Of a DNA stretch of 64,000 nucleotides, positions 22,640 through 34,089 are shown one piece after another. Origin of the DNA: Emydura subglobosa (taxonomy: Eukaryota; Chordata; Testudines; Chelidae). Location of the stretch: the NCBI GenBank assembly GCA_007922225.1, contig ML679966.1, positions 51,547,583 to 51,611,582 of the forward strand, written 5' to 3'. The notes beneath the pieces are model-generated. The model had not been told where the DNA came from. It did not search any database and saw only the letters and a list, made by a program, of their open reading frames with translations. The position numbers and the translations under genes are program-made. Each line of letters begins with the position of its first letter. Position 1 is the first letter of the stretch.

Positions 22640-22865
22640 ATCTCTCAGGTGAGCAGGCTCCAACACATTTAGGGAATTATAGGTCAAAAATTAACATCTT
22701 AAACACTATCTGGCAGCCAATGCAGAGCTTGGAGCAGTGATTCCCTATGCTCCTAGCGCCATTTATTGTCTACCAAGTGGACTGTCACATGCTTCAGCAG
22801 CTCAGTTTCTGGATTAGTTTAAGGTGTAACCACACATGGACCGTCCATTGCAGTTGGGAGGTGCT
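22640..22865 (-). mobile_element. L2-group LINE fragment, minus strand
   Basis: GGCAGCCAATGCAGAGCTTGGAGCA, GTTTAAGGTGTAACCACACATGG and CATTGCAGT follow the order of a common L2/L3-type LINE 3' region read in reverse. Ends are approximate. Confidence 0.45.
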
Positions 22866-23479
22866 AAATAGGGCTGATTGGAATCTTTTGGTAAAAAATT
22901 AGATTTTCAACTAAATTGAAACATTTTGGAAAATATGTCTAATTTTAGTGACTATTCCTGCAGGAAAAAGATATTTTGCAATGAACAAATTTGTTTTGGA
23001 AAATTTTTGTTTCAGAATTCCAAAATGGCATTTCAATTTTTTCTTCATTTTTATATTTTTACATTATTGCACAATATATACTACTACTACTACTACGACA
23101 TGTCATAATAGGACATATTGTAATAGGTGAAATATTCTATTCTTTTTAAAATCACTAAAGAGCAGCTGCTACTTAGTAATGATTTAAACAGTCTTCTTTT
23201 CTATACCAAAGCGTCTCCCGTTTGTGCTTAATTAAGAGTTTAATACTCTGACACAAAAGTTTTTAAATTCTGAAATAAAATTTTTCTGGAACTGGAGTAA
23301 TTCAGAAATTTGAAACTATTTGGATTTTGAGCTACAAGATTGTGATAAAAAGAAATGGGTTTAATATTTATTGTTGCTCCTTTTGACCCAAGTGTCTAGT
23401 CAATTTTTGGGGCAATGGGTATGTTCCAGCTGGAAGAGAAATTGATGGCCTCAGGTATTTTTCTTTAATGCTGTTTTGT

Positions 23480-24990
23480 TTATTTACAAAGAATGTACAA
23501 AGTTCAGTGTGTCTGAATGCAGAAGGAACCAAAAACAAGAGAAGCAGTTTCTCAGCTTACAGCCCCAAGCCTCTTAAGCCAACAGACCCAAAAGCTCTCT
23601 CCCTAGCTTTTTCCAGTCACACTGTGCTCAGAGAATATTCTTACGCTTTCTTGGGTTTTTTAGCTCTGCCTCTCTCTCTGTTTGGACTGCATCCTCAGTT
23701 TTTGTATGTTCTCTCACACACCCACATATACCTACCCAAAACCATACTCAGCCCAAAAGGTCATGGGCAGTTTTACTCACACCATTTGTCTGAGGTGGGA
23801 TTGTGACCAAAAGCACCCCTGTAGTCACACCCTACATACTAATGTAATCATCTTTGTACAAAACATACCTTGTGAGGTATCATTTGAAAATTAGTCATTC
23901 GCTGCTCAATAATGTTATGGTGAAATGTATGTAGCCACAGTACAGTATATGTAAAGTTATGAATTCCTCATATGATGCTATTAGCACGTTTCAAACTAGG
24001 GAGCCCCACCTAGGCTAAAGTTATTAAACAAACCCATCTTAAACACAGGAATGTGTTTACACTTCAGTTTTCATATCCTCCAGCCAGCAAGGGGAGGAGA
24101 TGGCAGGAACAGAACAATTTGCATTTTTTCAAACAAGTGGGAGAAGAAAGAGCATTGATTTCCTTCATCATTAGACTCCATGCCGCCTTCCTCACTGTTT
24201 GGATAAACTTTATTTGGAGGGGTAACCTTCAGAAGGATTTACTTCACTTGGTCATTGGACTATAAAGAAAAGGGGCAGAAAACCCCAAGATTTTTCTCTC
24301 ACCTAAGAAAACAAAAACACCAGCCTCTTTGGTGATCCTGACCAACCAAAGGGACAGTCACCATCTTGATGGAAAACTGTGGGTCAGAAAAGCCATGTCA
24401 AACAAAGCCCTGAAGCAAAAGTTGCGAGATTAAGTTTTAGAATGTGTTTTCACTTTTATTTGTTTGTAACCATTTCTAATTTCTCTTACACTTGAATTCA
24501 CTTAAAACCCTATCTTCTTTTGTTAATAATCTCATTTTATTTTTAATCTAATCCAAATCAGTGTTGTGTTTAAACTGAACTGTTTGGTAACTGCAGTTAA
24601 AGTAACTAAAACTGTTGAATATTGACACCTTACTGGGATAACGAATCTTAATATCTGAATTGTCTGGGAGAAGGCTAGAAAGTGCAGAACACACACATTT
24701 TCAGAAAACCTTGGCTTGGGAGTCAGCCTGCAAGTAGTAACCAAGTCTGGTGGAAGCCAGTGTGTGACTAGTGCGTTGCTGGCAAGCTGTTGGAGTCAGA
24801 GTTGCAGGACCAGGGCTACACCTATACGCAGACACTCAGGTTGTGACTTTCATGCTAGTAGGCTGTTTGTGAGCAGCCCAGGTTGGGAACTACAGCATCA
24901 GCAAAGTGTTGCGAGGCACCCAGGGTTACAGGGCAGGTTGTGACACAGCCCCTGACTAGTCTGGATTGCACGCCGGAATGTGACTGGAGT
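23480..24990 (+). repeat. Long unclassified interspersed repeat, LTR-like
   Basis: About 1.5 kb resembling a multi-copy turtle repeat with phrases such as ATACCTTGTGAGGTATCATTTG (23866-23887) and TTGTTAATAATCTCATTTTA, the latter in the position of a decayed poly(A) signal. Internal ORFs are short and unsupported. Boundaries are approximate. Confidence 0.35.
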
Positions 24991-25600
24991 TTATGTTTAA
25001 AGATATGTAAATTGAAGGGTAAAGCCACACCTACTCACCTCAAAGGGGTTTTAACCCAACCCATAACAAGGTTTCACCCAGTTCATAAAAATATGTAGTA
25101 TTCCTTTAAACATAGCTTATTTGAAAGTCACCAAGCAAGGCTGAAATAAAATAAAATGAAATTAAACTTTTTTAATATTCTTGGCCTACTGCAAATATTT
25201 ACATTCTGCAGAAAACCAAAAACTTCTAAGTGGTGTTAGTGAACTTACACCTTAGTCTTTCTGAAAATGAGGAAGAATATGGAAATAATAATGGTGATTA
25301 TTGCTATCATGTCCCAGGCATAGAGGATGAAATCCTGATGCCATTGATTTCATTAGGGTTGGTTAGTATTTCACCCAGAAAATATAAATCTTTCAATGTA
25401 TGCTCACGCCTCTTCAAAAAGAAAAGAGGTAGAAAGAGAGACAACCAAATTATTACACTTAACTCTCCTTTCTATCAAGAAAATTAAAATATAGTCTGGT
25501 ATAAAGGAGATCTCAGACATGGCAATGCTATGCATGTATTTATTCCTCACAAATGTATTTGCTTTAAAGTGATCACAGCTCAAACATAATCTAGATCTGA

Positions 25601-25669
25601 GGCCCAATCCTGATAGTGTTACTGAAGCAAAGTCCCATTGTTTTCAGTTAGCATTTCAGGATTGGATTT
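25601..25669. repeat. Short palindromic repeat
   Basis: GGCCCAATCCTG at one end and CAGGATTGGATT at the other, with a decayed ACTTCAATGGG-type centre. Confidence 0.55.
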
Positions 25670-25702
25670 ACCAACTTCTAAAATTATAGCTGTGTAAATT
25701 TT

Positions 25703-25917
25703 GGGCTATATGTACACTTGGAGCTAGCAGTGTGATTCCCAGCTCACATAGACATACCCGGGCTAACTCTGATCAACCTAGTGCACTAAAAGTAGTAATG
25801 TAGCTCTGGTAACAGGGGCAGTGCCGAGTGTTGGCATGGGCTAGCTTGATGAGAACTAGTGGGAATATGCCAACACAAGGTGGAATTACACCCTTAATTC
25901 CAAGAGTAGACACAGCC
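25703..25917. mobile_element. Decayed MITE with long inverted ends
   Basis: The left side reads GGCTATATGTACACTTGGAG and the complement of the right side reads GGCTGTGTCTACTCTTGGAA, with similarity continuing about 40 bp inward. It resembles the 17565-17859 class at the termini (GGCT-x-TGTCTACAC). A target duplication is not clear. Confidence 0.6.
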
Positions 25918-25919
25918 AT

Positions 25920-28585
25920 ATTGATGATAATATTATAATGAAAGTTTGAATGAAATGGATTTCTAGCCCAGTATTGATTAAGATTCCCATTTACTTCAAG
26001 AGGTTTTGGATCAGGCCCATGCTTCCTATATTTTGAGTGACCACACACTCACACTTTATGTCTTACTTCCCAGTGGTTTTTAGCCCATGAAGTTGGGCAA
26101 AGAGGAACTGACCAGCTTCCTTTCTCATGTGGTCTAGAAAACAGTACTATGAGAGGAGGGGCTAACCACCATCTTCAGAAAGGCATATGTTCCTCTTCCT
26201 ACTCCAAGTTTCATCGCCTTCCCAGAAATGCCCTTGCGTGCAAAACCCTTTCAAAAGCCATTCTCCTAGAAAGTTTGCATCTGATAATAACAAAAATTGA
26301 TACAAAGTTCATATAAGCCTGTCTTGTATTTTATGCAAATGCTTTACTTGGGCTGTGAATTTCAGATGATAATGAGGATAGAAACTTTAGTTAGCCTATG
26401 TTCAACTTCAGTCTACCTTATTTATCTTAAAACTAATGCTAATATTTTCAGAGGCATCTAAAATGGCTTTTTATTCTTTAAATAATAATTGTCCTTTATT
26501 CCCAGTTGTTTTCTTGCCGAGCATAGCTTTCCTGTGATCTTAACTACTCCAGTCTCCTTTGGAATCCGGTGCTAATTTTTGCAGCTGTCTTGTTATTCAG
26601 GAAATCTCTTCATTTTATTTTAAAGCAGTGACTCAGGGATATTTGTCAAGGGCTACACAATTGAACTGCCTATAAAGGATTAGGCCCAGATAATTTAGTT
26701 ATTGGATTGGCTAATATGGCAGTTAAGATAATAGATTTTTTCCTCCTCATCTGCTAATATTTTTTAGTTTTGTTTTGATTAGACACCTTTTATGCCTGCT
26801 AGAGAAGCACAGGCAGTTATTTTAATGGGCACTTGTTGTCTCTCTCATCACCTATTAGTTTTAAAGGGCTTGAAAACCAAAGCTTGCTTAATTGAGTCTT
26901 CAGAAGAGTGCTGCAACAAACAAATGCGATCCAAAAGAGATTATGCCAAAGTAATCCCTGGTGTAACTCCACTGACTTCAGTAGGATGTCAGGTATTAAT
27001 CTATTTGGAATAATTTTTCACCCACAGCCCTGAACAAGTGAAGAGTATGTGGATAAAAATATAAAAGCATAAACGAATGTAAATAAACAAAAATCATTCC
27101 TTGCTCACATGAAGGATAAATAATATACATAAGCAAAAATACCATGAAAAGATGATGGAATCTTGTCATGAATCTACCCAGCATGACCTATCAATTGCTG
27201 CATTGCATCTTCAGATTGGTTCAATAGGCAAAGAATTCTTTTACCAACAAAATCGATGCAATTTCTAGTTTATGGATAGTTTCAACTTCAATTTACTATC
27301 TATGGGGCTGAACAAGCATGTTCCAACCCACCTAACGAACTAAGGATATGACGGTGAGAATCATCTCAGATGCACTTAAATAACTAGGTCAAGCAAAAAT
27401 AATAAACACTGGGTAAAATCCCGGCTCCATTGAAATCAGTTGGAACTTCGCCACTGACTTTCAAAGGACCGGGAATTCACCTACAGAGTCTGACTTAGCA
27501 CTCACAGAGAACATACATAGATGTAACACTGTTACTTCTGTGAAGATACTCCCAATTTACTCCATTGTTAGATCAGAATCAGGCCCTTAGTATCTTTTTC
27601 AGTTCCTTTCTTTTTACTTTGTAATGTGTGGGTTAGTGTGTATGCATACAGCTGCCCTCTACAAAATGTCAGATAGATATACTCAAGTATGCATGTTCAT
27701 ATCTCATTCTAGTGACTGAGTCACAGAGGATATCAGTCCTAATATTGCCATAGATAACAGATTCTCTTTTAAGCTCAGTGACAGAGGCTTGTGTTTTTTG
27801 GAGCGGAAGATTTGTTTTGTCCCTGCTGATGATCATAAAGCCCATGCGGTCACGGTGGGTGGAACAGCAAACGGTTATGAAATCCCATGAAGCCACATAA
27901 TTGTTATACCTGCTTACTCATAAAAAGCTTTTCAAGTTCTTCATCCACTTGACAGAGTAGGTCATTCTAGTAATAATGTATAAAAAGCAAACTGAAAAAA
28001 TAAATACTGTGATTTCTGAGAGGTATTTATTCATTCAAATCAAGGTAATTTTTTGGAGACTGTACTTTAACAATCTCTTCCTTTTGTGTCCCATAACTTA
28101 ATACAATTGAATATAAAACAGGAGGACAGGTGAACAATTTTTATTCCATATTTCAGGATCTGCATTACAGTCTAGTAATTTACAGGCATGTGTTCTCTGT
28201 AAATCCTTTAGGGTTGACACTAAAATATTATTTTAATGCATTAAGTTGATCAAAGCTTCTACAGCCATGATTAATTAAGATTTAAGCCAACTATTTTAGA
28301 CTAGTCAGCACAGAAGTGTTTGCTTACATTTTGTTTATTATAAAGTATATATTATTGGTCATAGCTCAGTTTATAATACCTTAAATGCACACACTGAAAA
28401 ATAAATTTCCCATGATTTCAGAAAGATTTAATAAATTACAGTAATAAACGATTATTGTACTCAACTCCCATGAAATTAGACAACTAATTGTACCTGTTAA
28501 TTGGTCATGATAGTCATCATAGACTAGCTCTCCAGTGGCTAGCATTACCTATTTGCTGACTGGAGCAGGAATATGCAAATTTCTC
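25920..28585. other. Unique AT-rich sequence with two small palindromic repeats
   Basis: Apart from the repeat at 27411-27480 and a decayed relative at about 27487-27592, nothing was recognised. Confidence 0.4.
27411..27480. repeat. Short palindromic repeat
   Basis: GGTAAAATCCCGGCTCCATTGAAATCAGTTGG pairs with CCACTGACTTTCAAAGGACCGGGAATTCAC. Confidence 0.65.
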
Positions 28586-29300
28586 TCAAGACATTGTCTT
28601 TAAAAGCAATTGGATGCTTAAATCTCCAGACATCATCTGATTTGGATGATGTGAAATAGTGAGTAAACCTTGGGGTATGCTCAGGAGCATTGTGGTGGAA
28701 TGGACTAGAAGACTGTAAGAATAGGATCCTCGCAGGAAAGGATGTCTAACTGACTGATATGTCTGGAAGAGGAGATGGCTGTCATGTAGGTCACTTTGAT
28801 TGTAAGAAAGGAAATGAAAGGGGGCGTTAAACCCTAGACTGAGACTCCAATTTGTCACTAGATGCCTGGCAACCTAGCTGAGGTGCTAGACTACTTTAAG
28901 TAATTAAGGGATGGAAGGATGGATTGCCAAATTATCCAGATATCTGGTTAAGAATAGAGCTTTGAGGGCTGATATTTGTATCCACAGGGAAATGTAAGTC
29001 AGTCCAAAGTTGAACCCACCCTATAAGAAATAATGAAAGGAATTCCTAGATGTTTTGAGAAGATAGATATACATGGACTGGGAGAAGACTCCCCACACTG
29101 ATCAATAGATTAATATGGTCAAAGCTTTCTTGGATGTCAAAAGAATCTCTGTAATATAAGGGGAATAGCCAAAAGAATCCTGATTAAACCCTGATAACCT
29201 CTCAGTTATAAAACTACGTTGACAGAGTACAGATGGAGAACTGGACCCTTGTGGAGATACCTAGCTATGATTTGGAGGTCTACACAGTAAGAAGGCAAGA
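28586..29300 (-). mobile_element. L1/Tx1-like LINE reverse transcriptase remnant, minus strand
   Basis: Minus-strand translation gives VDLQIIARYL at 29254-29283 and DIQESFDHI at 29112-29138. The two match the order and rough spacing (about 48 codons, one frame shift) of the L1-group blocks N-x-D-x-K-I-(I/L)-A-K-x-L and D-A-E-K-A-F-D-x-I. Sequence below 28860 is open for 90 codons (28586-28858) but not recognised. Confidence 0.4.
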
Positions 29301-30121
29301 AGCTGAGGTCTTAGAGGCCAACCCTTAGGGTCAGTCTGGGAGATCTGAGAGACCTGTTAACCTCCTGTGTGGAATCTTTCTTCCTTGGCCGTCAGTCCTT
29401 TCAACCAATTATCTGTGGAATCATACTCATTCTCTGTCATCCTAGGAGTTCCTTCAGTGGACAGAGCTTCTGTTCATGTATGGCAGCTAGACATAACTGA
29501 CTTTGTAGAAATGGCATTGTCAAGTTCCATGCTGCCTGAGTTTCAGTGATTTAGCTGCCAGCTCTGCAAACTCAGCTTGAGTTCTGGGAGTGAAGCGGAG
29601 TTCTTTCTTTCCTGTGCATCTGTGACAGCCACCATCTTGGCGGACAACTGGGGACCTCAGGAGCTAAAGTCATGAGCTGTTAACATCTTGAGCCTAAGGA
29701 TCTGTAATTGCAGTTGTGACAGATTCCTATCCTTTGCAGATCAGCACAGAGCAGTACTTCAGTTACACTTTTATAACCCTTCAGTGTCTTTTCATAGGTG
29801 TGTCTTACTGGAATTTAGTACAAGTCTTTATAATACACAAGATGTATGCAAGGATACACAAGGAAAAACATCCAGCTCATTCTCTCATAGCTTTGACTCT
29901 GTAGGGTTAAGAGGAGGAAAACCCAATAAAATCTTGGTTTTTGTCACCAAATTAAACAAATGTGACTCTGTATACACAAAAGAAGCAGACCTGTTGAGTA
30001 GGATGCTTTTTTTTAAATCACTCGGTCTCCTTTCAGAGTAGGACTGCATTTTATGGAGGTGAGAGCAGATGGAATACCTGCTGCCAGATGCTTCTGGGCT
30101 TATGGAATCTTAAATACCTAG

Positions 30122-30450
30122 ATGGGGAACAAATATTTAATAATGGACTCTTCAATCTAGTAGAGAAAGGTCCAACATGATTCAATGGCTGGAAGTTGAA
30201 GTTAGACAAATTTGGACTGGAAATTAGATATACATTTTTAACAGTGAGAATAATTAATCATTGGAACAGTTTACCAAGGGTCATAATGGATTCTCCATTG
30301 CTGACAATTTTTAAATTAAGATTGGATGTTTTTCTAAGAGACCTACTCTAGGAATTTTTTGAGGGGAAGTTCTATGGCCAGTATTATATAGGAGGTCAGA
30401 CTAGATGATCACACTGTTCCTTTCTGGTTTTGGAATCCAAGAATCTATGA
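30122..30450 (+). mobile_element. CR1 LINE 3' region, plus strand
   Basis: Includes CAGTTTACCAAGGGTCATAATGG, TTAAGATTGGATGTTTTTCT, GGTCAGACTAGATGATCAC and ends GAATCTATGA, the CR1 3'UTR in order. 5' truncated. Confidence 0.87.
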
Positions 30451-30944
30451 ATTTACTCCCTTCACATCCAGGGAATATAAAAGTCTTATGTGACCCATAG
30501 TCCTTCCCTATTCTGAGCTATCTGTTTCCTCTGTCCTTTTCCAACTAAATCAGCAAGTCATAACTTCCTCAGCATCCAGCCTCGCAAATTCCTCTGTCTA
30601 GGCTTGTGACTCAGGATCTTCCTAATCTAGTTTTATTGCTGTCAATCACTTCCCTAGGCTAACAACCTCTCAGTTATGAATGAATCATGGGCTTGCCCTA
30701 GAAGATCTCTGCTCCCTCTTGTGGCCCAGACTATTATTTTATTCTAGTTCTAATGCCATTTGGGATTTTCTAGGCAAATTGTATCCAATATCATATTGTG
30801 CAAATCAGATAGGGATGCCTAGAGCTGAGAAGCAGACAGACTGGACATTTGTCTGTTTGTGATTCTTTCAGGCTAGGGAGTCATGGGCTCAAACTTTTTT
30901 TAAAAAAAGGTTCAGGAATAGGGCTGAGGTTACTGAGAACTGTG

Positions 30945-31400
30945 TTTTGCATCCTATTGAAAAATCTCTCAGACACTGGCATCACTTATCACTGACTCAT
31001 TACATCTCCTCTACTGTACCCCGATGCCAGCTTCAATACCCAGTCTGGTCTGTCTCTGCATCTCTAACAACCATCACTATGCCTTTTTCCCATGTCACTC
31101 ACAACACATGGAATGTCCTTGGCCCAGTCTACAAGGCCATTAACCTCTCTTCATTCATGTCCTTCCCAAAGATCCACTTCTACCAGGATGCGTACAAGAA
31201 GTAAATCAATAAACACGTTTAGTTTTATATCTAATTGAAAAAAATAACTTGTTTCACGTCCTTCCTTCATTACTACTATCCTATTGTCGATATTTCATCA
31301 TTGTTCAAAATTAGATTGTAAGCTCTTTGGGGCAAGAACTTTTTTTGCACAGTGAGGCATCAAGTACACTCTTGGGCACTGTAAAATAATAAATATAAAT
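30945..31400 (+). mobile_element. L2-type LINE 3' end, plus strand
   Basis: KIHFYQDAYKK-like coding end (about 31170-31202) followed by AGATTGTAAGCTCTTTGGGG (31314-31333) and a TAATAAATATAAATAT tail. This is the usual L2 3' region. Confidence 0.7.
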
Positions 31401-33530
31401 ATCTAAGATAGGTAGACAGATGTCACCAAAGGTGTCTCAGACATACCACACAAACCGCCATGGTAGAAAGCTCTTTAAAATATTAAAATCACAGCCCATT
31501 GTTAGCCAATCAGCATGCAGAGCACTGCTACATAATATTTGTAAGTTCCATTTCACTGGGTGATAGCACTGGTATTATTGATACCTGGCAGGCCCAACTG
31601 CATCAAAATAGTGTCAAAATATACACCTTCAACAATGTCCTCTGAACAACACTGAACTGGAAGTACCTGAAATGTTTTTCAATTCACCTCTAGTTAAAAG
31701 TTAAACTGAATTCTAACTAACGTTTTGAATGAAAAAGTTGCTTTTTCTTGCTGAAATCATTTTTTGAGGGTATTGTGCACACAGAATAATCACAGAGGTA
31801 ATACCATAAGATTACAAATACTCCTCTACAACAGTTACAAGGAGAACAGAATTGCTTAAAAATAACGCCATCAACTACAGATGTACCAATTTCTGATTCA
31901 GATCCCGAGTACAACTTGTAATTACAAAACACTGCATAGGGTAGAACTACTAAGCTTACCTACTCATTCAAAGTTTTTCCAGGTGAGGACTTTTTTTTGA
32001 GAACAAGAAGTCTAAAGAACCTTTGACTGCTGTGTCCAGAGGTGCCGGATATTTTTCGTGTTAAACCTGCATCTCCAACAGCAACCTCTCTGAGTCCCAT
32101 CATAAATATTATTGCAACTCCTCATTGGCCTATACTCTGAGATCATTTTTGGAAGCTCACTCTTTGTTTCAGAAAAGATGAGCTCTCAAAAATGATGTAC
32201 AAAAAATTCTGGGGTTCTTGTGCTCTTTGAAACAACTGATACAGCACAGATTTGTGGGGCAGCTAGGCGAGTCACGTTTCTTAGTCCAGTCCTAGCCAGC
32301 TTCTACTCTGTAATCAGTTCATGAGCTGTATGTGTCTAGTACCCATCACAAAATTGCCTCAGGTCAGTTTTTCAGCATGAAGACTTTGAAGTAATATTCA
32401 TAGCCACCTGGACAGATATTAAAATACATTTTTTTCTTTTTAATGTTCTGATTTAATGTGGATTTCACATGCTCACATAAAAGCTGGACAAAAGAGGTAT
32501 AGCATGGGTGGTAGCAGCAGTGCAAACCTCCTGTTACTGTCCTGCTAACATGCTTCAACTCTAATCTGTTTGGATAAGATGAAAGGGTAATGAAGTCTCC
32601 ATTTTATCCAGTCTGCAGCTTCTGCTGAGACTGCCAGCAGGAAAGCAAATTAGCATCAGTTTTGATGGGAATATCTGTCCTTTGTGAAAAGGATTGAGAC
32701 CACTAACTTCATTTCACTGAACTAGTTTGAACCTTTTGCAACCGGTTTTCCCTGGCCCCAGAATTTCACTTAGGCCATGTAAGCACATACTGGTACCTGG
32801 TAAATTGTCAGCACTGAATGGGTTAAGAAATGCATGTCCATTTTCTTTTAAGTTGAGATATCTTTATCAGGATGAACAGTTCTGAAGATTGAACATTTAT
32901 TTCAATATTTAAGGAGCATTTTGTCTATAAACTGATCTTATTCAGATATAGAAATATGAATTATGTTATGCTATTAAACACCCATACTCATTGTAGCAGA
33001 GTGGATTGCTGACAGCATTGTCTCAAAACAACCTGACTTTTCTGAAATCAGATCACTACTAATAAGAAGTGAAATCTTGTCACAACTTCAGGACTTCTGC
33101 AGCAAGATTACTTCTCTGACATGTCAATCATTCTGACAGATTAAAGAGCTGCGGATGCCTCCTGGAAACATTGGACAATCATTCTGTTTAGAAATAGCTG
33201 AGCTGACATGATTTTATTTGCCCCCCTCCGATTCCCACCTTTTGTTATTTTATAACTTGGGCTATTTGCTTGAAAACAAGACCTTGCTTTCTTAAGAGTT
33301 TTAGTTGGACCTGTTGCTTATTCCACTTTCTCCAGCTAAGGTCCTATTCTCTGTTACATTATAATTTCTGCAGCAATTACCTTTGATGTCACAAATAGAT
33401 CTAATAACCTTAAAGTGAAGAATAAACTGCAGGAGCTGATAAACTCTTATAAAATAAAGATTTTATTTTCATGACTATGTCAATAGACTCTCTCCTCCCC
33501 AAAACCCCGTGTTTTTAGAAACAAAAAATA
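31401..33530. other. Unique AT-rich sequence
   Basis: No supported gene or repeat. Confidence 0.4.
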
Positions 33531-33531
33531 T

Positions 33532-33592
33532 GGGGCCAGATCATCAGTTGGTGTAAAGTGATATGGTTTCATTGAAATTCATGATATGTAGA
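33532..33592. repeat. Short palindromic repeat, half copy
   Basis: GGGGCCAGATCATCAGTTGGTGTAAAGTGATATGGTTTCATTGAAATTCA corresponds to the left arm and centre. Confidence 0.5.
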
Positions 33593-34089
33593 ACTAATTC
33601 TAAATAGTGCTTTTAAGAGTTTTGTGTAAAAGCTATGAAGAAATGCAACATTTGTTGTGATTTTAATTAATTAACAAATTATGTGGTTTGGTGGGAGTTC
33701 TCCAAAAGCCCACGTCTGCCATTTTGGAGAGATGCATGCTGACACTGAACAATGAAGGAAGCAAAATTTATCTTTCATTCTGTCCTTTGAGCTGTGCAGA
33801 TTTTTGGGGTTGGTGGTGATGGAGGGGTATAGCTGTGGGAAGACTCATAGAATTTCTACACATAAATCACCCATAGAACTCTAGTGAGATCCATCGGAGG
33901 CTTTTCTCATTATTCAAGGGAGGATTTAACTTCATGCCTCAAAATCTCAGTTGCAGATGACAATTTACGACTAAATTAAGCTTTTTTGCTGAAGGAGCCA
34001 TTGTTTTGGCAGTCACATCCCATTCTGAAAACCTATTAACACAAATGTGATTATGTCAGAAGTACATTTGAGCTACACTTTTTGAATGA

